64,000 bases of DNA from Bombella favorum (GTDB lineage: Bacteria > Pseudomonadota > Alphaproteobacteria > Acetobacterales > Acetobacteraceae), in assembly GCF_014048475.1 (NCBI RefSeq), contig NZ_NWUS01000001.1, positions 1,054,001 through 1,118,000 of the forward strand, in the 5' to 3' direction. Shown here in pieces: positions 43,986-53,345 of this stretch. The notes beneath the pieces are model-generated. The model searched no databases. It worked only from the letters and a program-made list of their open reading frames with translations, and had not been told where the DNA came from. A program made the translations under genes and the position numbers. How positions within the stretch are numbered: the first letter of the stretch is position 1; each line of letters opens with the position of its first letter.

Positions 43986-44488
43986 CTCTGTTCTCCTGTC
44001 AATTTTGCCCGTACGAGACGGGCCGTCATGGGGCTGACAAATGGGGAAATATCCCCCCCAAGACGGGCAATTTCCTTCACGATCCGGCTCGCCGTCGTGC
44101 GGTGGCTCTCGGATGCCAGAAGGAAAACTGTTTCAATCTCCGGGGCCAGACGCCGCAGCGCACCGGAAAGCTGGGTCTCGAAGTCAAAATCCCCAGCGGA
44201 GCGCAGCCCTCGGATCACCGTCCCCGCCCCGGCCCGCCTTACGGCATCCACCAGCAGCGTATCAAACCCGACGACGGAGATGCGATCATTATGCGGAAGA
44301 GTGGCCACTTCCTGCTCTATCAGCTCCCGCCGCTCCTCAAAGCCCAGCAAAGGCCCTTTGGCATCATTCACGGCGACCCCAACCACGACATGATCGAACA
44401 GGGCCGCCGCCCGGTCTATCACGTCCAGATGACCGAAGGTGATCGGGTCAAACGTACCAGGATAGAAACCGATGCGCCGGTCAGTCAT
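43982..44488 (-). CDS. coaD: Phosphopantetheine adenylyltransferase
   Basis: Penultimate step of coenzyme A synthesis, 168 residues. It starts [23 protein letters not shown] with the nucleotidyltransferase motif (T/HxGH as FGHLD, residues about 16-20), then [12 protein letters not shown] near 91 and the ISSTxxR-like [16 protein letters not shown] near the end. The start at 44488 overlaps the last 8 bases of gyrA; longer forms would lie inside gyrA. Confidence 0.96.
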   Translation of the reverse strand: MTDRRIGFYPGTFDPITFGHLDVIDRAAALFDHVVVGVAVNDAKGPLLGFEERRELIEQEVATLPHNDRISVVGFDTLLVDAVRRAGAGTVIRGLRSAGDFDFETQLSGALRRLAPEIETVFLLASESHRTTASRIVKEIARLGGDISPFVSPMTARLVRAKLTGEQR

Positions 44489-47321
44489 CCGCCTTATCAC
44501 CATCCGCTGAAGGAGCAGACGCCGTCTCGCCGCCTTCTGTGCTGGCAGTGCCCTCGGCCTCCGCACCGTCTTCCGTCTCCGTGTCATCTTCCATCACGGG
44601 GAACACGCTGATGATGCGCTCATCACCATCCACACGGAAGAGCGTCACACCCCCCGCCTGACGGGACATAACACGCACCTGCTCGACCGGCAGACGGATG
44701 AGGCGGCCTGTATCGGTCACCATCATCACATCCGTGCCATCCAGCGTCACGAGCGTGCCCACCACCTCACGCCCACGGCGGGCATTGGAGAAGGTCATGT
44801 TGTTTATGCCCTGCCCACCACGGCCGGAAACACGGTAATCATAGGCCGAAGAACGCCGCCCGAAGCCTGTATCCGTCACAGTAAGTAGAATCTGCTCCTG
44901 TGCCTCCAGCTCAGCATAACGGTCTTCGCTCAGCGGGCTGTCGGCCAGAATCTCCTCCAGCCCTTCCTCATCAGAAGCCAGCTCGCTATTGTCCTCGATC
45001 TCTTCTTCCAGCCCGTCATCCCCGGACTGAGCGGCAAGAACACGGCGATGAGCATTGGCAGCCCGGAGGTAGGCCGCCCGCTCCTCCACGCTGGCTTCAA
45101 CGTGATTCAGAACGGCAAGGGACACGACACGGTCGCCATCAGCAAGACGGATGCCACGCACGCCAGTGCTGCCACGGCCTGCGAAGACACGCAGCACATC
45201 ATCTGTAATCTGGAAGCGAATGGCTCGAGCATTACGGGTGGCAAGGAACACATCCTGCCCCTCACGGCACGTTGCCACGCCGATCAAAAGATCATTCTCA
45301 TCCAGCTTCATGGCAATCAAGCCAGAAGAACGGATATTGCGGAAATCGCTGAGACGGTTACGCCGCACGTTCCCGCTTGCCGTAGCGAAGACGAGGTGCA
45401 GGTCCTCCCACAGCTCTTCATCCTGCGGGAGAGGCAGAACGGCTGTAATGGTGTCTTCACCCAGCTCTGGCAGCAGATTGACCAGTGCCCGCCCTTTGGC
45501 TGTCGGGGCTGCTTCCGGCAGGTGCCAGACCTTCATCCGATAGGCCTTTCCGCCAGAGGAGAAGAACAGCACCCACTGATGCGTATGGGCATTAAAGCTG
45601 CGAATAACGATGTCATCACCACGCCGCCCCGCTGCCGTACGGCCACGGCCACCACGGTTCTGCGAGCGGAACAGTTCCAACGGCGTACGCTTGATGAAGC
45701 CATCCCGTGTGATGGTCACCACCATCTGGCCCGGCTCGATCAGGCTCTCGTCAGACTGATCGCCCAGCGCATCGGAGATTTCCGTGCAGCGTGGGTCAGC
45801 CAAGGCAGCACGGGCGGCCTGAAGCTCGTCCCGCATGACCTCCATACGGCGCACATGGCTGCCAATGATCTCCAGAAGCTCCGTGATGCGAGCACTGACT
45901 TCTGCCAATTCGCCCTGAATCTTCTCACGCTCCAAACCAGTCAAACGCTGGAGGCGCAGTTCCAGAATGCCACGGGCCTGCGCTTCTGTCAGATGCACAC
46001 GGCCATCAACAATCACATTGCCTTCATCGTGGATCAACTCCAGCAGCGGCTCCACATCGGCAGCAGGCCATGTGCGGGTCATCAGCTGTTCACGGGCCGT
46101 GGCAGCATCCGGGGCGGAACGGATGAGGGCAATGACCTCATCAATATTGGCGACAGCCAACACCAGACCAACCAGCAAATGCCCCCGGTCCCTCGCCTTG
46201 TTCAGGTCGAACCGGGCACGGCGGAGAATCACATCCTCACGAAAGCGGATAAAGGCATCCAGCACATCCCGCAGCCCCATCGTACGGGGGCGGCCTTCAT
46301 CCAACGCCAACATGTTGACGCTGAAGCTCGTCTGTAGCTGGGTGAAACGGTAAAGCTGATTCAGCACCACTTCTGGCGTAGCATCACGCTTCAGCTCGAT
46401 CACCACCCGCATGCCAGAACGGTCGCTTTCGTCCCGAATATCGGAAATACCTTCAATGTCCTTGGAGCGGACGAGATCGGCAATCTTCTCCTGCAGGGTG
46501 GCTTTGTTAACCTGATAAGGAATCTCCGTCACCACAATGGCGAAGCGGTCCTTGCGGATCTCCTCAATCTCGGCACGAGCACGGACAGGGATAGAGCCAC
46601 GGCCTGTCTCATAAGCCTGCCGGATGCCCCGACGGCCCATGATGATTCCCCCGGTCGGGAAGTCCGGCCCCGGAACAATCTGCATCAATTCTTCCAGCGT
46701 CATATCCGGATTAGCGATCAGGGCCAGAACGGCATCAATCACCTCACCCGGATTATGAGGCGGAATATTGGTGGCCATACCCACCGCAATACCGGATGCC
46801 CCATTAACCAGAAGATTAGGAAAAGCAGCTGGAAGAACCTGCGGCTCCTGCTCGCTTTCATCATAGTTGGGCTGGAAAGCAACCGTATCCCGGTCAATAT
46901 CATCCAACAGGAAAGAGGAGGACTTTGCCAGTCGGGCCTCGGTATAACGCATGGCCGCCGGACTATCGCCATCGACAGACCCGAAGTTACCTTGACCATC
47001 CACCAGCCGCACACGCATGGACCAAGACTGCGCCATACGAACCATAGCGTCGTAAATGGAGCTATCACCATGAGGGTGATATTTACCCATTACGTCACCG
47101 ACCGCGCGGGCCGATTTACGGTAAGGCTTGTCCGCCGTGAAGCCACTCTCCCGCATGGCGTACAAAATACGCCGATGCACAGGTTTGAGGCCATCACGCA
47201 CATCTGGCAGCGCACGGGAAACAATCACCGACATCGCATAGGCCAGATAGGAGGAACGCATTTCCTCCTCAATCGTCACCGGGAGGCGGTCGGAAGGCAA
47301 AATATCGTGCGGCTCGCTCAA
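44481..47321 (-). CDS. gyrA: DNA gyrase subunit A
   Basis: Breakage-reunion subunit of gyrase, 946 residues. The catalytic Tyr is Tyr126 in [10 protein letters not shown]. The quinolone region reads [10 protein letters not shown] with Ser87 and Asp91, the unmutated residues. The C-terminal domain has the GyrA-box-like [10 protein letters not shown] and repeated beta-pinwheel blades. An acidic insertion rich in Glu/Asp/Ser (about 765-790) and a Glu/Thr/Ala tail lengthen it beyond E. coli GyrA. It is followed by overlapping coaD and the cyclophilin gene. Confidence 0.97.
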   Translation of the reverse strand: MSEPHDILPSDRLPVTIEEEMRSSYLAYAMSVIVSRALPDVRDGLKPVHRRILYAMRESGFTADKPYRKSARAVGDVMGKYHPHGDSSIYDAMVRMAQSWSMRVRLVDGQGNFGSVDGDSPAAMRYTEARLAKSSSFLLDDIDRDTVAFQPNYDESEQEPQVLPAAFPNLLVNGASGIAVGMATNIPPHNPGEVIDAVLALIANPDMTLEELMQIVPGPDFPTGGIIMGRRGIRQAYETGRGSIPVRARAEIEEIRKDRFAIVVTEIPYQVNKATLQEKIADLVRSKDIEGISDIRDESDRSGMRVVIELKRDATPEVVLNQLYRFTQLQTSFSVNMLALDEGRPRTMGLRDVLDAFIRFREDVILRRARFDLNKARDRGHLLVGLVLAVANIDEVIALIRSAPDAATAREQLMTRTWPAADVEPLLELIHDEGNVIVDGRVHLTEAQARGILELRLQRLTGLEREKIQGELAEVSARITELLEIIGSHVRRMEVMRDELQAARAALADPRCTEISDALGDQSDESLIEPGQMVVTITRDGFIKRTPLELFRSQNRGGRGRTAAGRRGDDIVIRSFNAHTHQWVLFFSSGGKAYRMKVWHLPEAAPTAKGRALVNLLPELGEDTITAVLPLPQDEELWEDLHLVFATASGNVRRNRLSDFRNIRSSGLIAMKLDENDLLIGVATCREGQDVFLATRNARAIRFQITDDVLRVFAGRGSTGVRGIRLADGDRVVSLAVLNHVEASVEERAAYLRAANAHRRVLAAQSGDDGLEEEIEDNSELASDEEGLEEILADSPLSEDRYAELEAQEQILLTVTDTGFGRRSSAYDYRVSGRGGQGINNMTFSNARRGREVVGTLVTLDGTDVMMVTDTGRLIRLPVEQVRVMSRQAGGVTLFRVDGDERIISVFPVMEDDTETEDGAEAEGTASTEGGETASAPSADGDKADD

Positions 47322-47380
47322 GACAGGTCCACCCGTTTTCTGTAATGGTTAGTCATTAAGCATAACCCATTCTGCATCAG

Positions 47381-48736
47381 GTGCCTAGTTTGTTCCTGTC
47401 CGCCCCTTCTTCTGTCCCCCACATCACCGAACTACCGTGGCAGCCACCAGAACGGCTTTTTCCTCTCTGCCGGGATGAAGACAGTTCCGTCTTTCTCGAT
47501 AGTGGCGGGCCAGCAGAGCAGGAGCGACACCGCTGGAGCTTCCTTTGCCCCCAGCCAGCCGGGCAGGTCACACTTCCGTTAACAGAGATGCACCTTTTTC
47601 CCCGGCATCTTCGGGAATTTCTGGCTGCTCATGCACCAAACAGCGAGCTCTCCTCTCCCTCTTCCCCCGACCTTCCCTTCACCGGTGGGGTGATCGGTCT
47701 GCTCAGTTATGAGGCTGGCATGGCCTGTGAGGGACTAACATCCCGCCATGAAACGGACTGCCCCGCCTTCACAGCTCTAGCCTGCCGGGACCTGTTCATT
47801 ATTGATAGGCTGGAGCAGAAACTCTGGTGGGCCAGCATAGACGGCCTCCCCCCGCCAGAAGTGCCTGCCGTCCTCCCTCCACCCCATAGCTACCCTGCCA
47901 TCACAGCCATGCCGGAGCAGAGTGCCGGCACATGGCAGGCCGCCGTCCGCACTGTGCGGGATTATATTGCGGCAGGGGATATTTTTCAGGCCAACCTGAC
48001 CATGCGCTGGGTTGCCTCCCGCCCGGCAGGACTGAACCTGCCCCACCTGTATGAACAGCTCCGCACAGCCTGCCCGGCACCTTTCGGAGCATGGTTCCAT
48101 ACGCCGGACTTCACGTTGCTCAGTGCCTCGGTCGAGCGGTTCCTCTCATTAGACCATCAAGGACAGATCGAAACACGGCCCATCAAGGGAACCTGCCCTA
48201 TCAGCACCGACCCACAGCAGAATGACACCCTGAAAGACGCTCTCCGCCATGACGAGAAAGAACTCGCCGAGAATCTGATGATCACCGACCTGATGCGCCA
48301 CGACATCGGGCGAGTCTGCCAGCTAGGTAGCGTGGACGTCCCCCAGCTTTTTGCCGTGGAACGCTTTGCCCATGTTCATCATCTCGTCTCCAGTGTGACA
48401 GGGCAGCTACGAGCCGGATATGACGCAGCCGACCTGCTAGCAGCTACGATCCCTCCCGGGTCCGTCACAGGGGCTCCGAAATATCGGGCCTTAGAAATCA
48501 TCGATGAGGTCGAGACCTCCGCCAGAGGCGCTTATTGTGGCACGCTCTTCCGGCTGGGATGGGATGGAGCATTGGATAGTGCCGTCATCATCCGCAGCAT
48601 TAGTGCGACAACGGATCATCTAAAAATAGGTGCAGGCGGGGGCATTACCTATCCCTCCCATCCAGAACGGGAATATGAAGAAATGTGCCTCAAGGCGGCC
48701 CCGTTGCTGAATGTGTTGCACACTCACGGACGCTAA
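47381..48736 (+). CDS. pabB: Aminodeoxychorismate synthase component I
   Basis: Makes 4-amino-4-deoxychorismate from chorismate and ammonia for p-aminobenzoate and folate, 451 residues. The chorismate-binding domain shows GDIFQANLTMRW (about 199-210), the PabB-type TRPIKGTCP with Lys (about 265-273), DLMRHDIGRVC (about 304-314), and PPGSVTGAPKYRALEIIDEVE (about 362-382). The PIKGT lysine separates it from anthranilate synthase (PIAGT). GTG at 47381 is the first usable start; its ribosome site is weak. pabC follows after 3 bases; the glutaminase PabA is not here. Confidence 0.92.
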   Translation: MPSLFLSAPSSVPHITELPWQPPERLFPLCRDEDSSVFLDSGGPAEQERHRWSFLCPQPAGQVTLPLTEMHLFPRHLREFLAAHAPNSELSSPSSPDLPFTGGVIGLLSYEAGMACEGLTSRHETDCPAFTALACRDLFIIDRLEQKLWWASIDGLPPPEVPAVLPPPHSYPAITAMPEQSAGTWQAAVRTVRDYIAAGDIFQANLTMRWVASRPAGLNLPHLYEQLRTACPAPFGAWFHTPDFTLLSASVERFLSLDHQGQIETRPIKGTCPISTDPQQNDTLKDALRHDEKELAENLMITDLMRHDIGRVCQLGSVDVPQLFAVERFAHVHHLVSSVTGQLRAGYDAADLLAATIPPGSVTGAPKYRALEIIDEVETSARGAYCGTLFRLGWDGALDSAVIIRSISATTDHLKIGAGGGITYPSHPEREYEEMCLKAAPLLNVLHTHGR

Positions 48737-48739
48737 CCC

Positions 48740-49564
48740 ATGCCCGCATCCCCCTGCCCTTATCTCTGGCTAAACAATGATCTTTTCCCAGCGGATAGCC
48801 CAACCATTACGGCGCAGGACCGGGGCCTGCTGCTAGGTGATGGGCTTTTTGAAACCATGCAACTCCGCAATGGGCAGATTCCCTTTTTGGCAGCCCACCT
48901 CACCCGACTAGAAGAGGGCTGCCGCATCCTGCACCTCCCGCCCCCTAAACGGGACATCATCCAAACCGCCCTAGGCCGTTTAATCGCCGCCAATGGCCTA
49001 ACAGATGGCTCCGCCCGCCTAACCCTTACACGGGGCCCCGGCCCTCGGGGGCTGGCACCGCCCGCCACACCTCATACTACGCTGCTCATCACCACAGCCC
49101 CACCGCCCAACCATGCCCCGCATCCCGTCCGGCTGCATATCAGCACGCAACGGAGGGACCGACAGGCCGTGCTGAACCGGGTAAAGTCCATCAGTGCCCT
49201 GCCCGCCATCCTCGCCCGCATGGAAGCTCAGGAACTAGGAGCCGATGACGCCCTCTGGCTTACCCACGAGGGCGAGATTGCCGAAGCGACCGCCGCCAGT
49301 TTTCTAGCCCTAATGGACGACGGACAGATCATCACGCCGCCCCTCTCCGCCGGGATTCTGCCCGGTATCTCCCGTGCTCGCTTACTCTCTGCCACCCTCT
49401 GCACAGACCGCCCCCTGCTGGAAGCCGACATTCCCCAGTTTCGGGGCGCATGGCTCGTCACAGCTCTAAGCCTAACGCCCGTCACCGCCATAGGGGCGCA
49501 TAAGCTACCACTCCAACCAGAACAAACAGCCCGGTTAAGCCATTTTCTCTATGACACCCCATGA
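48740..49564 (+). CDS. pabC: Aminodeoxychorismate lyase (class IV PLP aminotransferase fold)
   Basis: Releases pyruvate from aminodeoxychorismate to yield p-aminobenzoate, 274 residues. DRGLLLGDGLFETM (about 27-40), the PLP lysine in NRVKSISALP (about 152) and EIAEATAASFLAL (about 178-190) are family signatures shared with D-amino acid and branched-chain aminotransferases. Position directly after pabB settles the function. The next reading frame starts inside its last codons. Confidence 0.9.
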   Translation: MPASPCPYLWLNNDLFPADSPTITAQDRGLLLGDGLFETMQLRNGQIPFLAAHLTRLEEGCRILHLPPPKRDIIQTALGRLIAANGLTDGSARLTLTRGPGPRGLAPPATPHTTLLITTAPPPNHAPHPVRLHISTQRRDRQAVLNRVKSISALPAILARMEAQELGADDALWLTHEGEIAEATAASFLALMDDGQIITPPLSAGILPGISRARLLSATLCTDRPLLEADIPQFRGAWLVTALSLTPVTAIGAHKLPLQPEQTARLSHFLYDTP

Positions 49565-51758
49565 CGATCCTTCCCAGCCATTGAATCCCTCCTGCTCAAC
49601 CGCCACATCTCTCTCCATGACTGCTGATAAACACACCACCACCTCCCTGCCTAAGGCCCCCGTAGCCCGGCGCAACCCCATCGTGCTGGAACAGCTTGGC
49701 CGTACCCGCACAGATTCCTACGCATGGATGAAAGATGAAAACTGGCAAAAGGTCCTGCGCGACCCGGCTGTTCTGCAGGAAGATATCCGCTCCCACCTGA
49801 CGCAGGAAAATGCCTATACGGATGCCGTGCTAGCCGAGACGGTGCCGCTTCAGGAAGAACTCTTCAAAGAAATGGTCGGCCGCATCCCGCCCGCAGAGGA
49901 ATCCGTGCCCCTGCCGAGTGGCCCGTGGCTCTACAGCCTGCGCTTTGAAAAAGACGCCCAATATCCGCTCCATGTCCGCCGCCCCCGCAAAGCCGATACC
50001 AATGAAGCTGATGGACCAGAAGAAATCCTGCTGGATGTAAACAAACTGGCCGCTCAACACAGCTTCTATAGCCTCGCACAGGCTGCTCACACGGAAGACC
50101 ACCGCTACTACGTCTATGCCGAAGACGTGCAAGGCTCGGAAGTGTACCGGATTCAGGTCAAAGACCTCTCCACTGGCACGCTCTGCGCCCCCGCCGTGGA
50201 AAGCAGCACAGGCAGCTTCACCCTCTCACCGGATAGCCAGTATCTGTTCTGGATCTACCGGGACGATAATGGCCGCCCCTCCCGCATCTATCGCCGCCCA
50301 CTTCTGGGTGGGGAAGACACACTCATTTTTGACGAGACAGACCCCGGCTTCTTCCTCAGCATTGGCGTCAGTGCCTCCCGAAAGTGGATCGCCATTGAGC
50401 GGGGCGACCACGACACAAACGAGACTCTGCTCATCCCAGCCTCTAACCCGACAGCCCCCCCAAAAGTCGCTGCCCCGCTGGTGCGAGGGGAACGCTACAG
50501 CCTAACCCATTGGAATGACCGCTTCATCATCCTCACCAATGCGGGCGGTGCTGTGGACTTCAAACTGATGACAGCCCCAGAAGCCACACCAGACCGTGGC
50601 CACTGGCAGGAGTTCCTCCCTTATGAGGATGGGCACTTCCTGCTTGGTGTCAGCACTGGAAAGGACCATCTGGCATGGATGGAACGGCGCAACGGCAATA
50701 CGGAAATCTTCACCCTCAGCCGTAAGGATGCTGACAAGGGCGACATCCGCCATCACGCCCGTCATATCAGCATGGATGAGCCCGCTTATACGCTCAGCCT
50801 GCTAGGTGTTCTGGAATATGAACAGCCTATCCTGCGCTATATCTACCAGTCCCCCACCACACCGGCGCACTGGTATGATTACGATATGCAAACCGGCGAG
50901 AAGATGCTCCGCAAAATCCGGGAGGTTCCTTCCGGGCATGATCCCGCCGCTTATGAGACACGCCGCCTCTTTGCACAGGCCGATGATGGGGCCATGGTGC
51001 CCATCACCATTCTGATGAAGAAGGGTACGGAGCTGAACGGGAAAAACCCCATGTTGCTCTACGGCTATGGCTCTTACGGCATCTCCATGGAAGCTAACTT
51101 CTCCACCACGGCCCTCAGCCTCGTGGATCGTGGCGTGATTTACGCTACGGCCCATGTACGAGGCGGCAGTGAAAAGGGCTGGAACTGGTTCCTTAAAGGA
51201 CGGGCCACTAAAAAAACCAACAGCTTTACCGACTTCATCAGCTGCGCCCGGCATTTGATTGCCAAAGGCTACACCGCCCCCCGCCGCATCGTGGCGCATG
51301 GTGGCTCTGCTGGTGGGTTGTTGATGGGTGCCATTGCCAACATGGCCCCAGAGTTGTTTGCCGGTATCGCCGCGCAGGTGCCGTTCGTAGATATGCTCAA
51401 CACCATGTCGGACGTCTCCCTGCCGCTCACCCCGCCGGAATGGCCAGAATGGGGGAACCCGCTGACAGACCCGGAGGCCTACGATCTCATCGCCAGCTAC
51501 TCCCCTTATGACAATATTCGTCCGGTTACTTATCCGGCGATTCTGGCAATGGGGGGGCTATCTGACCCACGGGTGACTTACTGGGAGCCTGCAAAATGGA
51601 TTGCCCGCTTGCGTGAAGAAGCTCGGGGCGGCCCTTTCCTCTGTCAGATCAATATGGAGGCAGGACATGGCGGGTCTTCAGGACGCTTTGCTCGCCTGAA
51701 AGAAGTCGCCCTCGTGCAGGCTTTTGCCCTCTGGAGCCTCAAACGGGCTGAAGGCTGA
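49551..51758 (+). CDS. ptrB: Prolyl oligopeptidase family protease (oligopeptidase B type)
   Basis: Serine peptidase cleaving short peptides after basic residues, about 735 residues. The N-terminal beta-propeller is followed by an alpha/beta hydrolase with GYGSYGISMEANFS (about 501-514), the nucleophile in AHGGSAGGLLMGAI (about 583-596), Asp in GLSDPRVTYWEPAKW and His in MEAGHGGSSGRF. No clear signal peptide. Starts at 49551 (overlapping pabC) and at 49617 are both in frame, neither with a good ribosome site; homology begins near residue 37. Confidence 0.92.
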   Translation: MTPHDDPSQPLNPSCSTATSLSMTADKHTTTSLPKAPVARRNPIVLEQLGRTRTDSYAWMKDENWQKVLRDPAVLQEDIRSHLTQENAYTDAVLAETVPLQEELFKEMVGRIPPAEESVPLPSGPWLYSLRFEKDAQYPLHVRRPRKADTNEADGPEEILLDVNKLAAQHSFYSLAQAAHTEDHRYYVYAEDVQGSEVYRIQVKDLSTGTLCAPAVESSTGSFTLSPDSQYLFWIYRDDNGRPSRIYRRPLLGGEDTLIFDETDPGFFLSIGVSASRKWIAIERGDHDTNETLLIPASNPTAPPKVAAPLVRGERYSLTHWNDRFIILTNAGGAVDFKLMTAPEATPDRGHWQEFLPYEDGHFLLGVSTGKDHLAWMERRNGNTEIFTLSRKDADKGDIRHHARHISMDEPAYTLSLLGVLEYEQPILRYIYQSPTTPAHWYDYDMQTGEKMLRKIREVPSGHDPAAYETRRLFAQADDGAMVPITILMKKGTELNGKNPMLLYGYGSYGISMEANFSTTALSLVDRGVIYATAHVRGGSEKGWNWFLKGRATKKTNSFTDFISCARHLIAKGYTAPRRIVAHGGSAGGLLMGAIANMAPELFAGIAAQVPFVDMLNTMSDVSLPLTPPEWPEWGNPLTDPEAYDLIASYSPYDNIRPVTYPAILAMGGLSDPRVTYWEPAKWIARLREEARGGPFLCQINMEAGHGGSSGRFARLKEVALVQAFALWSLKRAEG

Positions 51759-51770
51759 TACTCCATTATG

Positions 51771-51810
51771 AAAAAGCCCCCTGCTCACCTCATGGAGCAG
51801 GGGGCTTTTT
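51771..51810. terminator. Bidirectional terminator after the oligopeptidase
   Basis: AAAAAGCCCCCTGCTC (51771-51786) pairs fully with 51795-51810 around an 8-base loop, giving A5 and T5 tails on the two sides. The oligopeptidase gene and a converging gene share it. Confidence 0.9.
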
Positions 51811-51828
51811 CAGAACCGCCTCATCAGT

Positions 51829-52302
51829 TCACTGAAGATCGTCGCTCTGCTCATCCGAATCGAGGTCGGAAAGCTGGGAACATATTTTGCTTACCCGTGC
51901 ATTCTGCCCAGCAGCCCCTCCCTCGCAGGCCGTACGAGCATCTTTACCGCAGCTGGCGATGACGCTCTCCATGTCCGATTCCAGCACATCCCGTACCAGA
52001 CCAATATCAACACTGCGCTGGGCTGTTTCTTCTACATCAAGCTGCTTCTGCACCTTGTGCATCTCATCCAGATTCTTCAGGCAGGACTGGCCGGCTGAGT
52101 TTGGACTAACCCGCAGAACAGCGAGGATATTGTTCACGACAACACCTTTAGCGTTCACAGACGGGTCATCATCATCCGTCCGGGCAGAACCACCCGCCCA
52201 TGCCGGGCTGGCGAGACAAACACCCCCCAACACCAGAACAGACACAAAGCAACGAAAAGACGAAAGAGAAAAGGATGGACACTGGGTCATGCCCGCTACC
52301 AT
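51829..52302 (-). CDS. Exported protein of unknown function
   Basis: 157 residues with a clear signal peptide (SVLVLGGVCLASPAWAGG, about 20-38). The mature part is polar with four cysteines (SCLKN, SCGKD, TACEGG, KICSQ), which could form two disulfide bonds in the periplasm, and an acidic Asp/Ser tail. I recognise no family. ATGs at 52302 and 52290 are both possible starts. Confidence 0.65.
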   Translation of the reverse strand: MVAGMTQCPSFSLSSFRCFVSVLVLGGVCLASPAWAGGSARTDDDDPSVNAKGVVVNNILAVLRVSPNSAGQSCLKNLDEMHKVQKQLDVEETAQRSVDIGLVRDVLESDMESVIASCGKDARTACEGGAAGQNARVSKICSQLSDLDSDEQSDDLQ

Positions 52303-52475
52303 AATCCGAAAAGGATCAGGAAGAAAATGGGGTTTTAGCCCACATAACCTTGACTCGCCCCCTTCTGACAGGGTATGCGGACCCCAAGTTTCGCGGGCGT
52401 TTTAGCCCTGCACTGTAAGAGCCGCCAACCGCAAGGCTGGCTGGCCTGTCTTTTCTGTCGGGGAGCCTGAACATC

Positions 52476-52601
52476 ATGAAGATCCGTAACAGCCTGAAAT
52501 CCGCCAAGGTTCGTGACAAAAACTGCCGTGTCGTGCGTCGCCGTGGCCGCGTGTACGTCATCAATAAGCAGAACCCACGTATGAAGGCCCGTCAGGGCTG
52601 A
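52476..52601 (+). CDS. rpmJ: 50S ribosomal protein L36
   Basis: 41-residue ribosomal protein, [20 protein letters not shown] and onward, ending NPRMKARQG. It is the longer, zinc-free L36 form: the CxxC pairs of the short form are missing and only Cys17 remains. GGGAG lies 10 bases before the ATG. A possible promoter with TTGACT at 52349 lies upstream. Confidence 0.96.
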   Translation: MKIRNSLKSAKVRDKNCRVVRRRGRVYVINKQNPRMKARQG

Positions 52602-52613
52602 GCTGGCAGACTG

Positions 52614-53330
52614 ATGGGATGGTGCGGCATGTCCACGGCTCCGCTGCACCGCTCTGTCTGTAACGCTCTGCAGCGTATAGCCTCTTTTAGGAGGCTGAAG
52701 CCTCCTGCCCTACGGCTGGGGGCTTTTTTTATGGCTCTGGCGAGCATAGCCCCTAGGGTCACAGCTGCCTCCCCAACACACGGGCCGACAAAAAACCATG
52801 TGACGCCCCACGCTACTTCTACTCCCCCTAAACCGCACAGTCTGACCCTACAAGAAAAGCTTGAACAGACTGAACAGGCCATCGCCAGCGAGCAAGATGA
52901 CCAGAAAGCGCAAAGCCTGATGAAAAAGGCTGATACTCTGCGACTCTATAGCGTGAAAAACAGTGGCCGCATCCTGCTCAACGAGGCACAGGACAGCCTA
53001 AAACAAGGCCATATAACTGAAGCTGAGACGACCCTCTCTGCTGCCCTGACACTTCAACCAGATAATGCGTTTCTCCGCCGCCAACGGGCCGCCATACGTT
53101 TTCTCGGTAACGACCTGACAGGAGCCGTGCAGGACCTACAGGTTGCTCTAGTCCATGATCCCGGCGATGCCCAAAGCTGGGATATACTGGCCCACACGCA
53201 AGAGCATCTCCACCACCCCCATCAGGCTCTCCACGCCTATACCGAGGCCCTAACACACGCCCCTCTGCTCCCTAACGGGCAAAAACGCTACAGACAGCTA
53301 GAACAACAGGCCAACGGCACCCCGGACTGA
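52614..53330 (+). CDS. TPR-repeat protein, probably exported
   Basis: Up to 238 residues. The core (about 100-230) holds TPR units: GHITEAETTLSAALTLQPDN, GNDLTGAVQDLQVALVHDPG, and HHPHQALHAYTEALTHAP. The N-terminus has a basic and hydrophobic stretch (LRLGAFFMALASIAPRVTAA) that would be a signal peptide. Start is uncertain: ATGs at 52614, 52629 and 52731 are in frame. The last lies just after a terminator-like hairpin and T7 run that is expected to end the rpmJ message. Confidence 0.7.
   Translation: MGWCGMSTAPLHRSVCNALQRIASFRRLKPPALRLGAFFMALASIAPRVTAASPTHGPTKNHVTPHATSTPPKPHSLTLQEKLEQTEQAIASEQDDQKAQSLMKKADTLRLYSVKNSGRILLNEAQDSLKQGHITEAETTLSAALTLQPDNAFLRRQRAAIRFLGNDLTGAVQDLQVALVHDPGDAQSWDILAHTQEHLHHPHQALHAYTEALTHAPLLPNGQKRYRQLEQQANGTPD
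52689..52730 (+). terminator. Terminator-like hairpin downstream of rpmJ
   Basis: AGGAGGC/GCCTCCT (52689-52695, 52700-52706), and an alternative pairing of AGCCTCC (52699-52705) with GGGGGCT ending at 52724, followed by T7. It overlaps the possible 5' coding part of the TPR gene. Confidence 0.6.
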
Positions 53331-53345
53331 TCGATCCATCCTCAT

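Noticed and set aside
45048-46337. A 429-codon frame opposite gyrA
   Set aside because: Shadow of gyrA; composition and sequence unlike any protein family.
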